This document shows, one piece after another, positions 52,872 to 63,885 of a stretch of 64,000 nt of DNA. Below the pieces are notes generated by a model, which saw only the letters and a program-made list of their open reading frames with translations, was not told the DNA's origin and did not search any database. The DNA is from Neocallimastix lanati (nom. inval.) (taxonomy: Eukaryota; Neocallimastigomycota; Neocallimastigomycetes; Neocallimastigales; Neocallimastigaceae), in the NCBI GenBank assembly GCA_016946835.1, contig JACVTC010000057.1, positions 660,001 to 724,000 on the forward strand, read 5' to 3'. How positions within the stretch are numbered: position 1 is the first letter of the stretch; the number at the start of each line of letters is the position of its first letter. The translations under genes were made by a program, and so were the position numbers.

Positions 52872-53833
52872 AAGTTAATTTTACATTAAAAATTTACATA
52901 TGTAATCAAAATATATTATCATTTTACTGAAAATAGGTATACTTGAATGCCCATGACGCATATGCCGCATTATCAACTAAATTAGGTGATAAATTATATT
53001 TTTTTGGTAATAAACCCTCTACTCTTGATGCAATTGCTTATGGTCATTTAGCTTTACATTGTTATCCAAATCTTCAAAATCCAAAACTTTTCAGTATGTT
53101 AAAATTTATTAATAATATATATTTATTATTATTATTATTATTATTATTAAGAATAATTATAATAATAATTAATTATTATATATATATATATTATTATTTT
53201 TATTTTATATAAAATTTAAATAAAATAATATGTAATATAATAAATAATAAAGCTATGATATCTTTTGAATTCCCAAATTTAATTCAGTATTGTCAAAGAA
53301 TTACAGATCTTTTTAAAGAAAAGAAAATAAATAGAATTCCATTACCAAAACCATTATATAATCAAATTACCGATAAATCAAAGGAATATATAAAATCTGC
53401 TTGTGATACAGTTATTTCTTATGATTATAAAGGAGGAATTAATCAATGTAAAGAAAATATTAATAACTACAAGGATGTTATTATAAATTATAATTATAGA
53501 GAGAGTTTTGTAAACTGTAAAGACAGCATTATGAATCATAATTATAAAGAAGATGTTAATCAATGTAGAGATTATATATCAAAACATAAAATATCATTTG
53601 CCGAAATAAAAGAAAATATTAAAAATTTTGATTATAAAAGTATTCCTAATTTCTTTACAAAGAAAGATACTTCTAATATGAGTTACGATGAAAAGAATGC
53701 TCAAAATAAAAGACAAATGGTTAATTCTAGAGTGCTTAGTGTTGTTGGTGCTTTATCATTCTTTACTTTCTATATTGTTCATAATAGAATAATAAGAATT
53801 GAAATTAAGCCAGATCCACCAATTACAAAATAA
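51888..53833 (+). CDS. Metaxin / Sam37-like mitochondrial outer-membrane protein
   Basis: Seven exons: 51888-51959, 52079-52142, 52258-52390, 52488-52527, 52649-52825, 52937-53093 and 53253-53833. They give 407 residues and TAA. The start MLELYSWGPGYDLLSFDPF is the typical beginning of fungal metaxin/Sam37, followed by a GST-like fold: PILKDG, a helical C-terminal half with FFGNKPSTLDAIAYGHLAL, and LIQYCQRITDLFK. It should belong to the SAM/TOB complex, which inserts beta-barrel proteins into the outer mitochondrial membrane. A C-terminal TM anchor (about 375-391) has a short tail. Between the GST fold and the anchor lies an unusual repeat region (271-345) with Cys-containing units. If the host is an anaerobic gut fungus, the target would be the hydrogenosome. 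Confidence 0.9.
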
Positions 53834-53925
53834 TAAATAAATATATCAATAAATAATTATTATCAAATAATTAAATTTATTTATTATTATAATGATACTT
53901 ATCTTTATTATATAAAAATAATAAA

Positions 53926-53962
<37 letters not shown>

Positions 53963-54040
53963 CTGAAAATTTAATTAAATGAATTAAAAGATGCTAACAT
54001 TTTAGGAATTATATAAATACAATTAAGTAATAAATCTATG

Positions 54041-54076
<36 letters not shown>

Positions 54077-54472
54077 TTTGTTTGTTTATATAATATATCT
54101 ATTCAATATCATATATATATATATATATATAATGTTATAAGGCCTTCTAGGTTTAAATTTATATAAAATATTAATCCAAAAAAATGGAAATGAAATAATT
54201 ATTGTTTTTCTTAATAATTTATTAAATTTGTATAAAAAAAAAAAAAAAAAAGTGTAAAAAATTATTAAACTAATGAATTAATAAATTATGTAATAAGTAA
54301 ATAAAAAAATAAATAAGTAAATAAAAAGTAAATAAAAAGTAAATAAATTAATAACTAAATTAATAAATAAAAAGTAAATAAAAAGTAAATAAATAAATAA
54401 CTAAATTAATAAATAAAAAGTAAATAAAAAGTAAATAAATATATAAATTAGTAAATAAATAAATTAATTTAC
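53834..54472. other. Intergenic, no gene seen
   Basis: A T-run of about 34 at 54041-54075, an A-run at 54234-54250 and a degenerate (AAATAAATAAAAAGT)n array at 54295-54460 that abuts the copia element. Confidence 0.8.
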
Positions 54473-54675
54473 TGTTAAATTGTAAAGTTATATTTAAATT
54501 AAATTATATTAAATACAAATTAAATATAAATTAATATGTATTTAAAATAAACCACAATTAAATATTAAAACATGTAATTTTATCTGTATTTTAAATATTT
54601 GTCTGCCATTTATTTATGGTCTACAAAAAATATGAATAATAAATTTATATTAATTAATAAACAATCTTTTATAGA
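54473..54675 (+). repeat. 5' LTR of the copia element
   Basis: Starts TGTTAAATTGTAAAG. The 3' boundary is uncertain by about 10 bp because the two LTRs diverge there. It is about 50 bp longer than the 3' LTR because of an extra block around 54570-54635. Confidence 0.6.
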
Positions 54676-55742
54676 ATAAGAGTCTGTCTCACTTGAAAAT
54701 GAGTGACAGCACTGAATGTTTCATTTACAAAGGTTCCAATTTCAAAATGTGGAAAAATTTACTTAACTAACATTTTGAAAGCTAAAGACTTCTCTTTCTT
54801 AGTCATTTCTAATGTTTTTAATAAATCCAAATAAAATGATGAAAACTTTGAAGAAATTGATACTAATAATTCAAAGGTCATGGCAATCATTGTTAAGTCT
54901 GTCGATGAATCAATATATAAAGATATCATAGATTTGGAATATGCTTATGATATGATTAAGAAATTGGAAGAGATAAACCAAGAAGCAAATGAAAACTTCT
55001 TCTTTGAAAAATTAATCAAGCAATTAAAAATTATGGTCTTAAACAGTCCGGTCGCTAGTGGAATAAAATTATAACAAAAATTTTTAACAAAAAGAAAATT
55101 TCAACAATCTACTACTGATCTATGGACTAACCTCTGTCATAGGACTTTATATTGATGGTATGCTAATTATAGGTGTAAATTTCGAAATTATTAACATTGT
55201 TACAAGAATTAAAGTAAACTTTAAAATATCGAAAAGTGGGTTTACTAACTTAGTATTAGGATTCAAAATAGAAAGAGAAGAAAATGGCTTTTATATATCT
55301 CATAAGAAGCATTCATTGATAATCTGTTAAATAAATATAATATAAATAAGATAAGAAAAATAAAAACACCATGTGCAGGATATAATAATAATGAAAATAA
55401 TGAACCTGTTGACAAAATAAAATTCAAAAGTATTATCGGTTTTTTAATTTACCTTGGAAAATGTAAATTTTTTGTAAAAACAGAAACAATAATCATATAC
55501 ATAGATAATGAAACAAGCAAAAGTAGCATTGAGCAGGTTGTTTAAATTCAAAGCTTAGACATATTAGTGTTTGTTACCACCATAACATTGAAAATATATT
55601 AAAAAAAATGTTCTATTGAAATATATTAATCCAAATAATATGCTGACCGATTCTTTAACCAAAAACCTTAATGGAAATTAAATGTCTAATATTACCAATA
55701 AAATTTTTAAAAAATTAAAAAAAAAATTTTTTTGAGGGGGAC

Positions 55743-55893
55743 TGTTAACTTTATTAATATAAAGTTATATTTTATCTATAGTTTATTGTAAATGCAAATG
55801 TATATAGAACAAGCCACAGTTAAATATAAAAACATGTAACTTAAATAATAAATTTATATTAATTAATAATAAACAATCTTTTACATTTTAACT
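55743..55893 (+). repeat. 3' LTR of the copia element
   Basis: Starts TGTTAACTTTATTAA directly after the purine tract. Ends near TTTTAAC; the terminal bases look mutated. Confidence 0.6.
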
Positions 55894-56098
55894 AATTTCA
55901 AAAAAATTTTTTTATGAATTGGATAAAATTTTATAAAAAATAATTTTTCAATTGTGTATGAATATTTAAATTGATTTTATTTGAACAAAATCATTTTAAG
56001 GATACTTCATTAAATTAATTATTTTTTTCAAAAGTTTTTCATATTGTGATTTATTTTTCTTTTTTTAATAATAATATATTTAACGGAAGTGTTTCACT
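55894..56098. other. AT-rich spacer
   Basis: Nothing recognised between the copia 3' LTR and the MITE. Confidence 0.8.
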
Positions 56099-56228
56099 TT
56101 TCACAATGTTACAATTCACAAATGGAACTTAATGTGACTTTTTAAATTATTAATTTAAAAAAAACACTTTCAAAATTCATAATATACAAACATTAAAAAG
56201 TCAAATTGAGAATTGCAACATTGTGAAA
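56099..56228. mobile_element. MITE-like element with 19-bp terminal inverted repeats
   Basis: The left end TTTCACAATGTTACAATTC (56099-56117) and right end GAATTGCAACATTGTGAAA (56210-56228) are inverted repeats with one mismatch. A second, perfect inner pair is GACTTTTTAA (56136-56145) and TTAAAAAGTC (56193-56202). No coding capacity in 130 bp. A clear target-site duplication was not found. Related ends occur at 60186-60228 and 6263-6285. Confidence 0.6.
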
Positions 56229-56588
56229 TACAACAGATTTTTATTTAATATTAAATAAAAATCTATATTTAATTATACAAAAAATAAAAAAATAAATAAA
56301 TAAATAAATAAATATTCATATTCAAACACAAATATATAATAATAATTGATTATTTTTATAATTTGAATTATAAAATTATTATTATAATTGTTTTTTTATT
56401 TATTAATCAATTTCATTTCAATAATACATTATATTACATTATTAAAAACAAAATAATTAATAAATATATAAATAATATACTAAAATAATAATAAAATAAA
56501 ATTTATTAATTTTATTTTAAAAAATATAATATTATTTATTATTACATTTTATGATGAACAGGATAAATTATATAAATTTAATAAAAAA
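56229..56588. other. Intergenic, no gene seen
   Basis: AT-rich 3' flank of the secreted-protein gene, with an AAAT array (56285-56312). Confidence 0.8.
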
Positions 56589-58067
56589 TTAATTTTTTTC
56601 CCATTGAGCATAACAGTAAACCACATCATTATTTTTGCTTGTGAGTTCTGAAACACCTCTTTTATTACCATAAAGAGCGAAACTATAACCACTTGGTTGT
56701 TGACCTTTTTTATACCAATTTCTACTACCAGTGGATTTATTTTCATAAAGCCATAAATCATCAATTTTACGTTTTAAATTCCATCCTGTAAATTTATAGT
56801 TACTTCTTGTAAAGTTATTAGCTCTTAAATTAGATTTAATGCCGTAGATGTGACGAGTTGAATACATACCATGATATTGATTTGTATTTTCATCTGAAAC
56901 ATATTGAACAGTATATGTTGTTTTATTATCAGCAACCGATGTATAATTTTTGGAGTTTCCTTGGAAGTTTTTGATAAAGTAAATTCCATCACTTTCATCA
57001 GGGAATCCGTTAATTTGGAAATATAATTTTGTATCAGTAGAAATATATTGGATTCTGAAACCACAAGATTCCACTTCTAATCCATCTTTAGTTTTACTAT
57101 AATCTGTGTTTTTCAAAAGGAAGTTTTTCATAGTAGGATATCTAATGATATTTCTATCTGTTTTATAATCCATATTCTTGTCTACAAAAATATCACCAAC
57201 ATAGTATCTAAGAATAGCATTTGTTTTGACATTACCAGAACTTTGTTCGAAATAAGGAGCATAGATAGTTTTTTCAGTTGGATTGTAACTAAAACCTTGA
57301 CCTCCCCAGCTTTCCATGTTACCGTAGTATTCATAAGATGAATTACTTCCAGCAAAAACAGCATTTTTCTTATCAAGGGTAGCTATCTTATAAATAGTCA
57401 TAGAACGAAGAGTATTTTTTTCACTACCAGAGGTAGTTTTTTCAGGGAAGTAGGTATCATTATCATTGACTTTACCATAATAGAAAGTTTCACCCCACTT
57501 AAATATTAAATAGAAATAATTATCAGCATGTCTAAATTGTCTTACAGCATTTACTTTTAAATTTTTGCCATCAGTACCTTTAACATTAAGATATCCAATG
57601 AAATACAAATTTTGACCATCAATAATATAACGAGCTAATCCATTAGTATCACTAGTAGCAGCAAGAAGAATATTTGTACCAGTTCCGGTTTTATTTATAA
57701 CTAAAAGATCATTAGCATGACCGGCTTCAGTACAGTAGGTTCTTTTACTTCCCTTAGTATTTGGATAACAGTTCATTAAAACTCTTGCCTTGGAATCAAT
57801 TGTTGTTCTATAAATTGCAATTGCATTAATACTATTATGGATCTTGGCAGAGTAGATGTAAGACTTTCCTACATTCATTCCTTGTACATTAGTAATTGAA
57901 CGAGATTTTCCACTAATGGTTTCACTTCTGTTTGGAAGATCTTTCAACAATTCAGCATCTTTCATAGTCCATGTTTCGAAACCTTGATAGGTGTTTTTGG
58001 TCTTTAGGGTTTCATACAATGAAAAAAATATGCCTAAAGAGAGAATAGTCGAGATTATACTTCTCAT
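56589..58067 (-). CDS. Secreted protein, helveticin-J-like body plus InlB-type C-terminal repeat
   Basis: A single 1479-bp exon, 492 residues, ATG at 58067, TAA. Residues 1 to about 19 are a signal peptide (MRSIISTILSLGIFFSLYE). The body (about 30-375) looks like a beta-propeller of repeated short strands, with segments such as SWGGQGFSYNPTEKTIYAP and LEVESCGFRI...LYFQING. These recall the bacterial helveticin-J/class III bacteriocin family; this match is from memory and tentative. Residues about 385-489 fit a Listeria-Bacteroides (InlB B-type) repeat: TYTVQYVSDE, NFTRSNYKFTGWN and a final YAQW. It has no introns and is less AT-rich than most neighbours. The architecture is bacterial and suggests gene transfer from gut bacteria. 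Expected to be exported; activity unknown. Confidence 0.7.
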   Translation of the reverse strand: MRSIISTILSLGIFFSLYETLKTKNTYQGFETWTMKDAELLKDLPNRSETISGKSRSITNVQGMNVGKSYIYSAKIHNSINAIAIYRTTIDSKARVLMNCYPNTKGSKRTYCTEAGHANDLLVINKTGTGTNILLAATSDTNGLARYIIDGQNLYFIGYLNVKGTDGKNLKVNAVRQFRHADNYFYLIFKWGETFYYGKVNDNDTYFPEKTTSGSEKNTLRSMTIYKIATLDKKNAVFAGSNSSYEYYGNMESWGGQGFSYNPTEKTIYAPYFEQSSGNVKTNAILRYYVGDIFVDKNMDYKTDRNIIRYPTMKNFLLKNTDYSKTKDGLEVESCGFRIQYISTDTKLYFQINGFPDESDGIYFIKNFQGNSKNYTSVADNKTTYTVQYVSDENTNQYHGMYSTRHIYGIKSNLRANNFTRSNYKFTGWNLKRKIDDLWLYENKSTGSRNWYKKGQQPSGYSFALYGNKRGVSELTSKNNDVVYCYAQWEKN

Positions 58068-58620
58068 TTTAGTTTTTATCCTTTTATTAACAATAAATAT
58101 ATATAGATTAAAACAAATAAATAAAAATAAAATAAAATAGAGAAAAAAAAAAAAAAACTTATGAATAATAATCTAATTTTTGATTCCAAATTTCCATATT
58201 TATATAAAAATTTTTTTCAATAAAAATGATATATGATTATAATTATAAAATATAAGACAACATTGATTTAATAATATTAAACTGATGTTATCTTTATTCA
58301 ATAATAATATAATAAATTTAATTTTATTGATTCCATTTTATTTTCTGAATTACCGTATAGAAAATACTTTTACTAATTTTTTTTTATTGTAATTTAAATA
58401 AAATTTAAATAAAATTTAAAAAGTATTAATTTAAAAATTAATATAAATAACTATATAATTCAATTAAATTATTATATATAAAAATAGGTATAAAATATAA
58501 AAATTAAAAATTTAATTTACATCGCAATATATTATTAATTAAAGATAATTTTATTACAATATCAAATGGTAAGGATATGAGAAAAATTTTTTTGTATGAA
58601 CTAAACTTAATCTTTTAGCA

Positions 58621-58656
<36 letters not shown>

Positions 58657-59348
58657 TTTTCTTAATTTATGTCGCTAATTAATTGAATTAAAGAAGATTT
58701 TAAAATAATATAATTGAATCATTGACATTGATTCAATAATTATTATAGAGAGTGAATATAATAGGATAATTTTATACTACAACAAGAAAACCGATAAATT
58801 ATATATAAATAATACAAGTTAAAAAAAAAAAAAAAAAATAATTCATATTATTTAATAAATTTGATAAATTATATTAAATCATATCTTAACAGTTTTTTAA
58901 TTAGTTTTACACATTCAAAATACATTATTAAATTCCAATATAATTTAAAAATATTTGAATATTTTTTATATTTTATAAAATAAAAAAATATAAATATTTT
59001 AGTAGAATTTATTTTTTTATATTATATAATAAATATATAATAATGTAATTGTATTTTTATTTATTTGTTTTTTTAAAAAAATATTATATATTAACTTTTT
59101 ATTTATTTATTTAATAATTACAAAATAATAATAGAATAATATGAATAAAAATAATAATAAAAAAAATTTTAAATTATACATAATAAATACTACTACTAAT
59201 ATATTCAAAAATTATAATAAATACTACTACTAATATATATTCAAAAATTATATATAATATTAAATGATACTACTACTAATATATTCAAAAAAAATATTAT
59301 AATAAAAAATATATACCTAGAATGTTAATAAATAAGTATTTTTATTAT

Positions 59349-59382
<34 letters not shown>

Positions 59383-60185
59383 TTTTATTTTTATTTTTTA
59401 TAATATCCAATATTTAACAAAAATTTTAAATATTATAATTAATTTAATATTTGTAATTTAATTATCATATATATTTATAATATAATTTTAGCTTTTTTTC
59501 TTTTCAGTTTTTACCAAAAAAAAAAAAAAAAAAAAAAAAAAAAGCAGGTAGATACATTAATATTTGGTAATGAAATTTTGGTTAGATAAAAAAATAATCA
59601 ATAATCCAATATTTAATAAAAGGTTGATTATTATAATAATATATAAAATTAAATATATAATACAGATGATAAAAGATTAACACTTGGTATTTCTAATTTT
59701 TTTTTTTTTTAATTTTTAATAATAATTTTTTTTTTCTTTGGTCTTTGGTTAATATTCATTAAATATAAAGTATGTTTGTTTTTCTTTTTTTTAGATTTAT
59801 TTTAGTTAAATTATTTTATATTAATTATAACATAATTATATAATAATATATATATCTACATATTTAAAATAGCTTGTAATTACAAAATACTAAAGCTTCA
59901 TATAATAATTAAAAAAAATAAAAATAAAAAAAAATAAGAAAATATTTTATACTTTATTTTTTTTTTATAAAAATTCTTTAATAATATTATATGAATGAAA
60001 TCATTTCATTTTTTTTTTTTTTTTTTTTTTTTATTAAAACATTTCATATAATAATAGTTAAAAATATATAAAAAATAAAAAATTGTTATATAAAGTGTAA
60101 CTTTAATAATAGATTTAATTATTTTAATTATTTGTCTTATAAAATCTTATAATACTATCAAAAAATTCTAAAATATGGATATGGT
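58068..60185. other. Intergenic, no gene seen
   Basis: Very AT-rich. T-runs at 58627-58654 and 59350-59380, an A-run at 59516-59543, and a three-copy repeat (listed). No ORF or RNA gene recognised. Confidence 0.7.
59180..59300. repeat. Three-copy tandem repeat, unit about 40-50 bp
   Basis: Unit TACTACTACTAATATATTCA followed by AAAATTATAATA-like spacer, at about 59188, 59222 and 59269, with small length differences. Confidence 0.8.
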
Positions 60186-60228
60186 ACATTTCGCAATGTG
60201 GCGTTCGTATTAATATAATTTAACGCCA
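60186..60228. mobile_element. MITE-end relic with 7-bp hairpin
   Basis: ACATTTCGCAATGTGGCGTTC resembles the terminal repeat of the MITE at 56099-56228 (TTTC-CAATGT-GC--TTC in common). TGGCGTT (60199-60205) pairs with AACGCCA (60222-60228). Confidence 0.4.
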
Positions 60229-60730
60229 TAAATTTTTTAATATATTTTAATATAATTATACATATAAATAAATAAATAAAATAAATTATAATCCGGTTTA
60301 GAAAATAAATGTTTTAAATATTTCTTAATTATGTTAAAACAAAAAAGACAAAAAATAATTTAATATAAATTTATTTAAATAATTAAATAATTAAAATAAA
60401 TAATAAATTATTAAATATATATATAAAATAATAAAGTATAAATAATTATTAATAAATAATAAATAATAATATTAATGTTTTTATTTTCTAGTATATAAAA
60501 AATTAAATATTTTCTTAAAAACACTTCATACTTAAAAACAAAAAAAATAAAAACTAAATAATTAATACTAATAAAAAAACTTTATATTAATAACAAATAA
60601 AAAAAATATTTTTCTTTAATTAAAAAATATAAAATGAAATTTTTATATATTTATTTAAATGATTTTTAACCATAGCATATATAATTAAATATATTTATTT
60701 AAATATTTAATTAAAATATTTTATTATAAA
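60229..60730. other. AT-rich spacer, no gene seen
   Basis: Nothing recognised. It precedes the decayed coding relic. Confidence 0.8.
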
Positions 60731-61255
60731 TGGAAGAAAATAAAAATATTGAAATAAGTGAAACTAATTGAGGAAAAGAACAAATATTATTATTAACAAA
60801 AAATATAACTTTAATTTCTCATCTAAAAAAAAAAAAAAAGACAATTCCTAAGTATATCGATTTTTATAAAACTTTTAATAAATATAATCTTTCATTATTT
60901 AAAACGATAAGAAAGAAATTTTAAAATATGAAAATTTTCATAATCATTTTGAAAAAAGAATTGATATATCTATATTAAATGCAAAACATAAAATTAAAGA
61001 TGAAGTTAGAAAAAGTTCAATTCCTTTAGGTAAAAAACCTAAACATTATATTTAATGAAGTTTCACACGAAATAGGATTTATATGACCTTAATATAAAAC
61101 GATTAAATCTCAAATAACAAGAAATATTAATAAATAACTATCTCTTGATGTAATAAAGTTTGTTGCTAATGGAAGACCTAGAAATGATATTGTTGAAATA
61201 TGGTTTAAATGTTTAATTAATTTAAGTAATATAAATACTAATTTATAATACATGA
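60731..61255 (+). pseudogene. Decayed coding relic, possibly a MULE/FLYWCH-type transposase
   Basis: Starting at ATG 60731, the plus strand has coding-like codon use broken by stops and frameshifts. Readable pieces in different frames: KKKTIPKYIDFYKTFNKY, YENFHNHFEKRIDISILNAK, HKIKDEVRKSSIPLGKKPKH, FNEVSHEIGFI, YKTIKSQITRNINK and GRPRNDIVEIWFKCLINLSN. The run HNHF...KR...R.. followed by a short helix before a truncated body is reminiscent of FLYWCH-zinc-finger/Mutator-like transposases, but this rests on recall. Not functional. Confidence 0.35.
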
Positions 61256-61355
61256 CAGAGTGATAAGCAAATAAAAAAAATTATCTGAATTCTGTTGCGA
61301 TTATTATTAATAATTAAAATTATTCTTAATTAAAAATCCATGATTGTTAAAGATT

Positions 61356-61388
<33 letters not shown>

Positions 61389-62270
61389 TTAAAAATATTT
61401 TATTATTATTTTTATTTTTAAAGTTTTATTAATAACTTTTATATTATAAAACAAAAATTTTCTATTTTATATTCAAACATATAACAAAAATAAAAAAAAA
61501 AATATATTAAATATTTTTATTAATATCTTTTTTATCTATATTATTGATTTTATGAATACTATATTTTATAGTATTTATAAAATCATAAAGGTTTAAATTT
61601 TTTTTTTTTTTTTTTTGAAAGCCTTTATTTAAATATTCATTTTTTAAATATATTTTATTTTTAAAGAATATTTTACTTATATATTTAATTTAAAAATTTT
61701 ATAGAAGTTTTAATTTTAATTTTTATATAATAAAATGATGAATTTTTTTTAAAGAATATATATTTTTTTTCTTTTTTCTTTTTTTATTTTTAAGAATATT
61801 TAAAGGTTATTTTTTTTTTATTTGTAAAGATATATAAGTCTTTTTAATTTTTAAATTTTTTCTTTTAAATACTTTTAAAAGATTTAACGAATATTTTATT
61901 TTTTTTAAAGATAATATGTAATTAAAATTTCAAAAAGTATTTTATTTTTTTAAATAATACTTTTTTTTTAAAGAATATTTTAATTATATATTTATTTTAA
62001 AGATGAATAAAAATTTTAAATTTAATTTTTTATTAATATAAAGAATGTTTAAAAATAATTTTTTTAAGATATATAAATCATTTTAAGTTTTAAATATATT
62101 TCTTTTTATTTTAAATATTTTTTTTTTTACTACCCTTTATTGATTTAAAGAATACTTTATTTTATTTTATTTTTTTTTTTTTTAAAAATAAATATAAAAA
62201 TAATAATAATTAAAAAAAAAATGACATAAATTTTTAGATTAAAGCACGTGATTATATGTTTTGTAATATT

Positions 62271-62301
<31 letters not shown>

Positions 62302-62532
62302 AATTAATTAATTAAAAAGAAAGAAGATTATAAAAAATATAGTTTTATTTTTTTATTTTTATTATTTATATTCTTTTTCTTAACGAATAAAATAATATAT
62401 ATATATATATATAATAAATATATAAGTTCGAAATCCAAAATAATAAAATATAAAATAAATATTGTACAAAACTATTTAAAAAATAATAATATTTAATAGA
62501 AAAATAAAAATAATAATATATATATAACGGAA
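61256..62532. other. Intergenic with AT-rich dispersed repeat
   Basis: Between 61640 and 62180 the words AAAGAATATTTT and AAGATATATAA.TC/CC.TTTTAA recur several times, as in 5660-6110. Upstream of PIG-L there is an AAAT array (62270-62300) and a (TA)n tract (62395-62412). No gene. Confidence 0.6.
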
Positions 62533-63885
62533 ATGCTAGCATTTAATATTCTTTATAATATGGCTTTGATATCAGCCTTAATTTATTTAATTATTATAAT
62601 ATTTAAATTTAAGACAAGACTTATACCACCACCATTACGTCTTAAAACAGAAAAAGAATACCAAGAAGATTTAGAAATTGTTAAGAAACATTTAGGTGAG
62701 GAAGCTTCAAAGAATCTTCAAACGGTTAAAGAAAATCCAAATTTAAAACAATATTTAATTATTACAGCCCACCCAGATGATGAAATTATGTTTTTTGCAC
62801 CAACCATTATTGGTTTAAGAAAGCAAGGCTTCAAAGTTAAGATATTATGTTTATCTACTGGAAATTATGATAAAAAAGGTGAAATTCGTGAAGTTGAAAT
62901 TAAGAATTGTGTTAAATTATTAGGTGTCACAGAAGAAAACGTTACAGTTCTCGATCATCCGTAAATTCAAATACAATAAAATTTCTATTCATAATTCAGT
63001 ATTAATAATAAAATAAATTAATATATAAATATAGATATATATAATTTTTATATTATAATAGAAGTAATATGGAAAATTTGAAATTTTTATTAATTTAAAA
63101 ATCTGATTTCATTTTAATTCTGAAATTTATTTAATAGAGGTCTTCAGGATAATCCAAAACAATTCTGGTATCCAACCGCAGTTAGTAAAGTTATTTCAGA
63201 ACATATCAATCCAGATATTTCTGCTGTAAATTTTTTATTTCTATATTTATAAACTATTAATATAAATAGGTATAAATAGAATAAGAATATTAATTTTTTT
63301 TTTTTTTTTTTATAATATTATAGATTATTACTTTTGATAGAATGGGTATTTCAGGACATGTCAATCATCGTTCTGTTTATGAAGGTATTAGGTAAGCAAA
63401 GTTAAAAAATAAAATAAAATAAAAAATAATAATAATAATGAAAAAATAAAATAAAATAAAATAAAATAAAATAAAATAAATTTATAAAAAGTTTTTAAAA
63501 AAAAATTATATAGCATCTAATTAATTAATGTATAAATCCAAAAAAAAAAAAAAAAAAAAAAATATATATATAATATTATAAATAAAGATATTATATTAAT
63601 CAAAATGGTAATAAAGCCATGCCCGCGGTTTTTACTTTAAAGACAGTTTCAGTTCTTAGAAAATATAGTTCAATTTTTGATACCATATTTTCATTAAATG
63701 CATTTCTTATGCCACATGCTTATTCGGTTGGCGATAGAGCTTTATTTGTATCTGGATTAGATGAAATTTATTTAGCTCAAAAGGCTATGAGACAACATAA
63801 AAGTCAAATGGTTTGGTTCCGTTGGTTATATATTTTATTTTCAAGATATATGGCTATTAATGAATTAACACGTATTAATAATTAA
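62533..63885 (+). CDS. PIGL: GPI anchor biosynthesis N-acetylglucosaminyl-PI de-N-acetylase (PIG-L)
   Basis: Exons 62533-62960, 63138-63225, 63324-63391 and 63588-63885 give 293 residues and TAA. One N-terminal TM segment (about 5-25) anchors it in the ER with the catalytic domain cytosolic. It removes the acetyl group from GlcNAc-phosphatidylinositol, step two of GPI synthesis. Zinc/catalytic motif AHPDDE (79-84), the CLSTGNYDKKGEIREVE segment, and HVNH (184-187) are all present. The C-terminal part with SVLRKY and a final MVWFRWLYILFSRYMAINEL is diagnostic for PIG-L/Gpi12. The last exon starts at 63588 after an AATAAAG acceptor; a nearer AG at 63607-63608 would break the frame. Length is close to the family norm (about 250-300). 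Confidence 0.93.

Larger units (their letters stand above)
54473..55893 (+). mobile_element. Shrunken Ty1-copia retrotransposon with both LTRs
   Basis: A 5' LTR (54473 to about 54675) and a 3' LTR (55743 to about 55893) share TGTTAA starts, CCACARTTAAATATWAAAACATGTAA and AATAAATTTATATTAATTAATA...AACAATCTTTTA. A gag-like start lies at 54699 (MSDSTECFIYKGSNFK, with frameshifts), then a gag part (54880-55074). Next comes RT around a YIDGM box at the YxDD position (about 55150), LVLGFKIEREENGFYISHKK (55250-55310), TPCAGYN...SIIGFLIYL (55365-55460) and a MLTDSLTK end near 55640. A purine tract GAGGGGGAC (55734-55742) sits at the 3' LTR. Integrase and most of RT are missing and many stops are present, so it is non-autonomous or dead. 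Confidence 0.8.
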
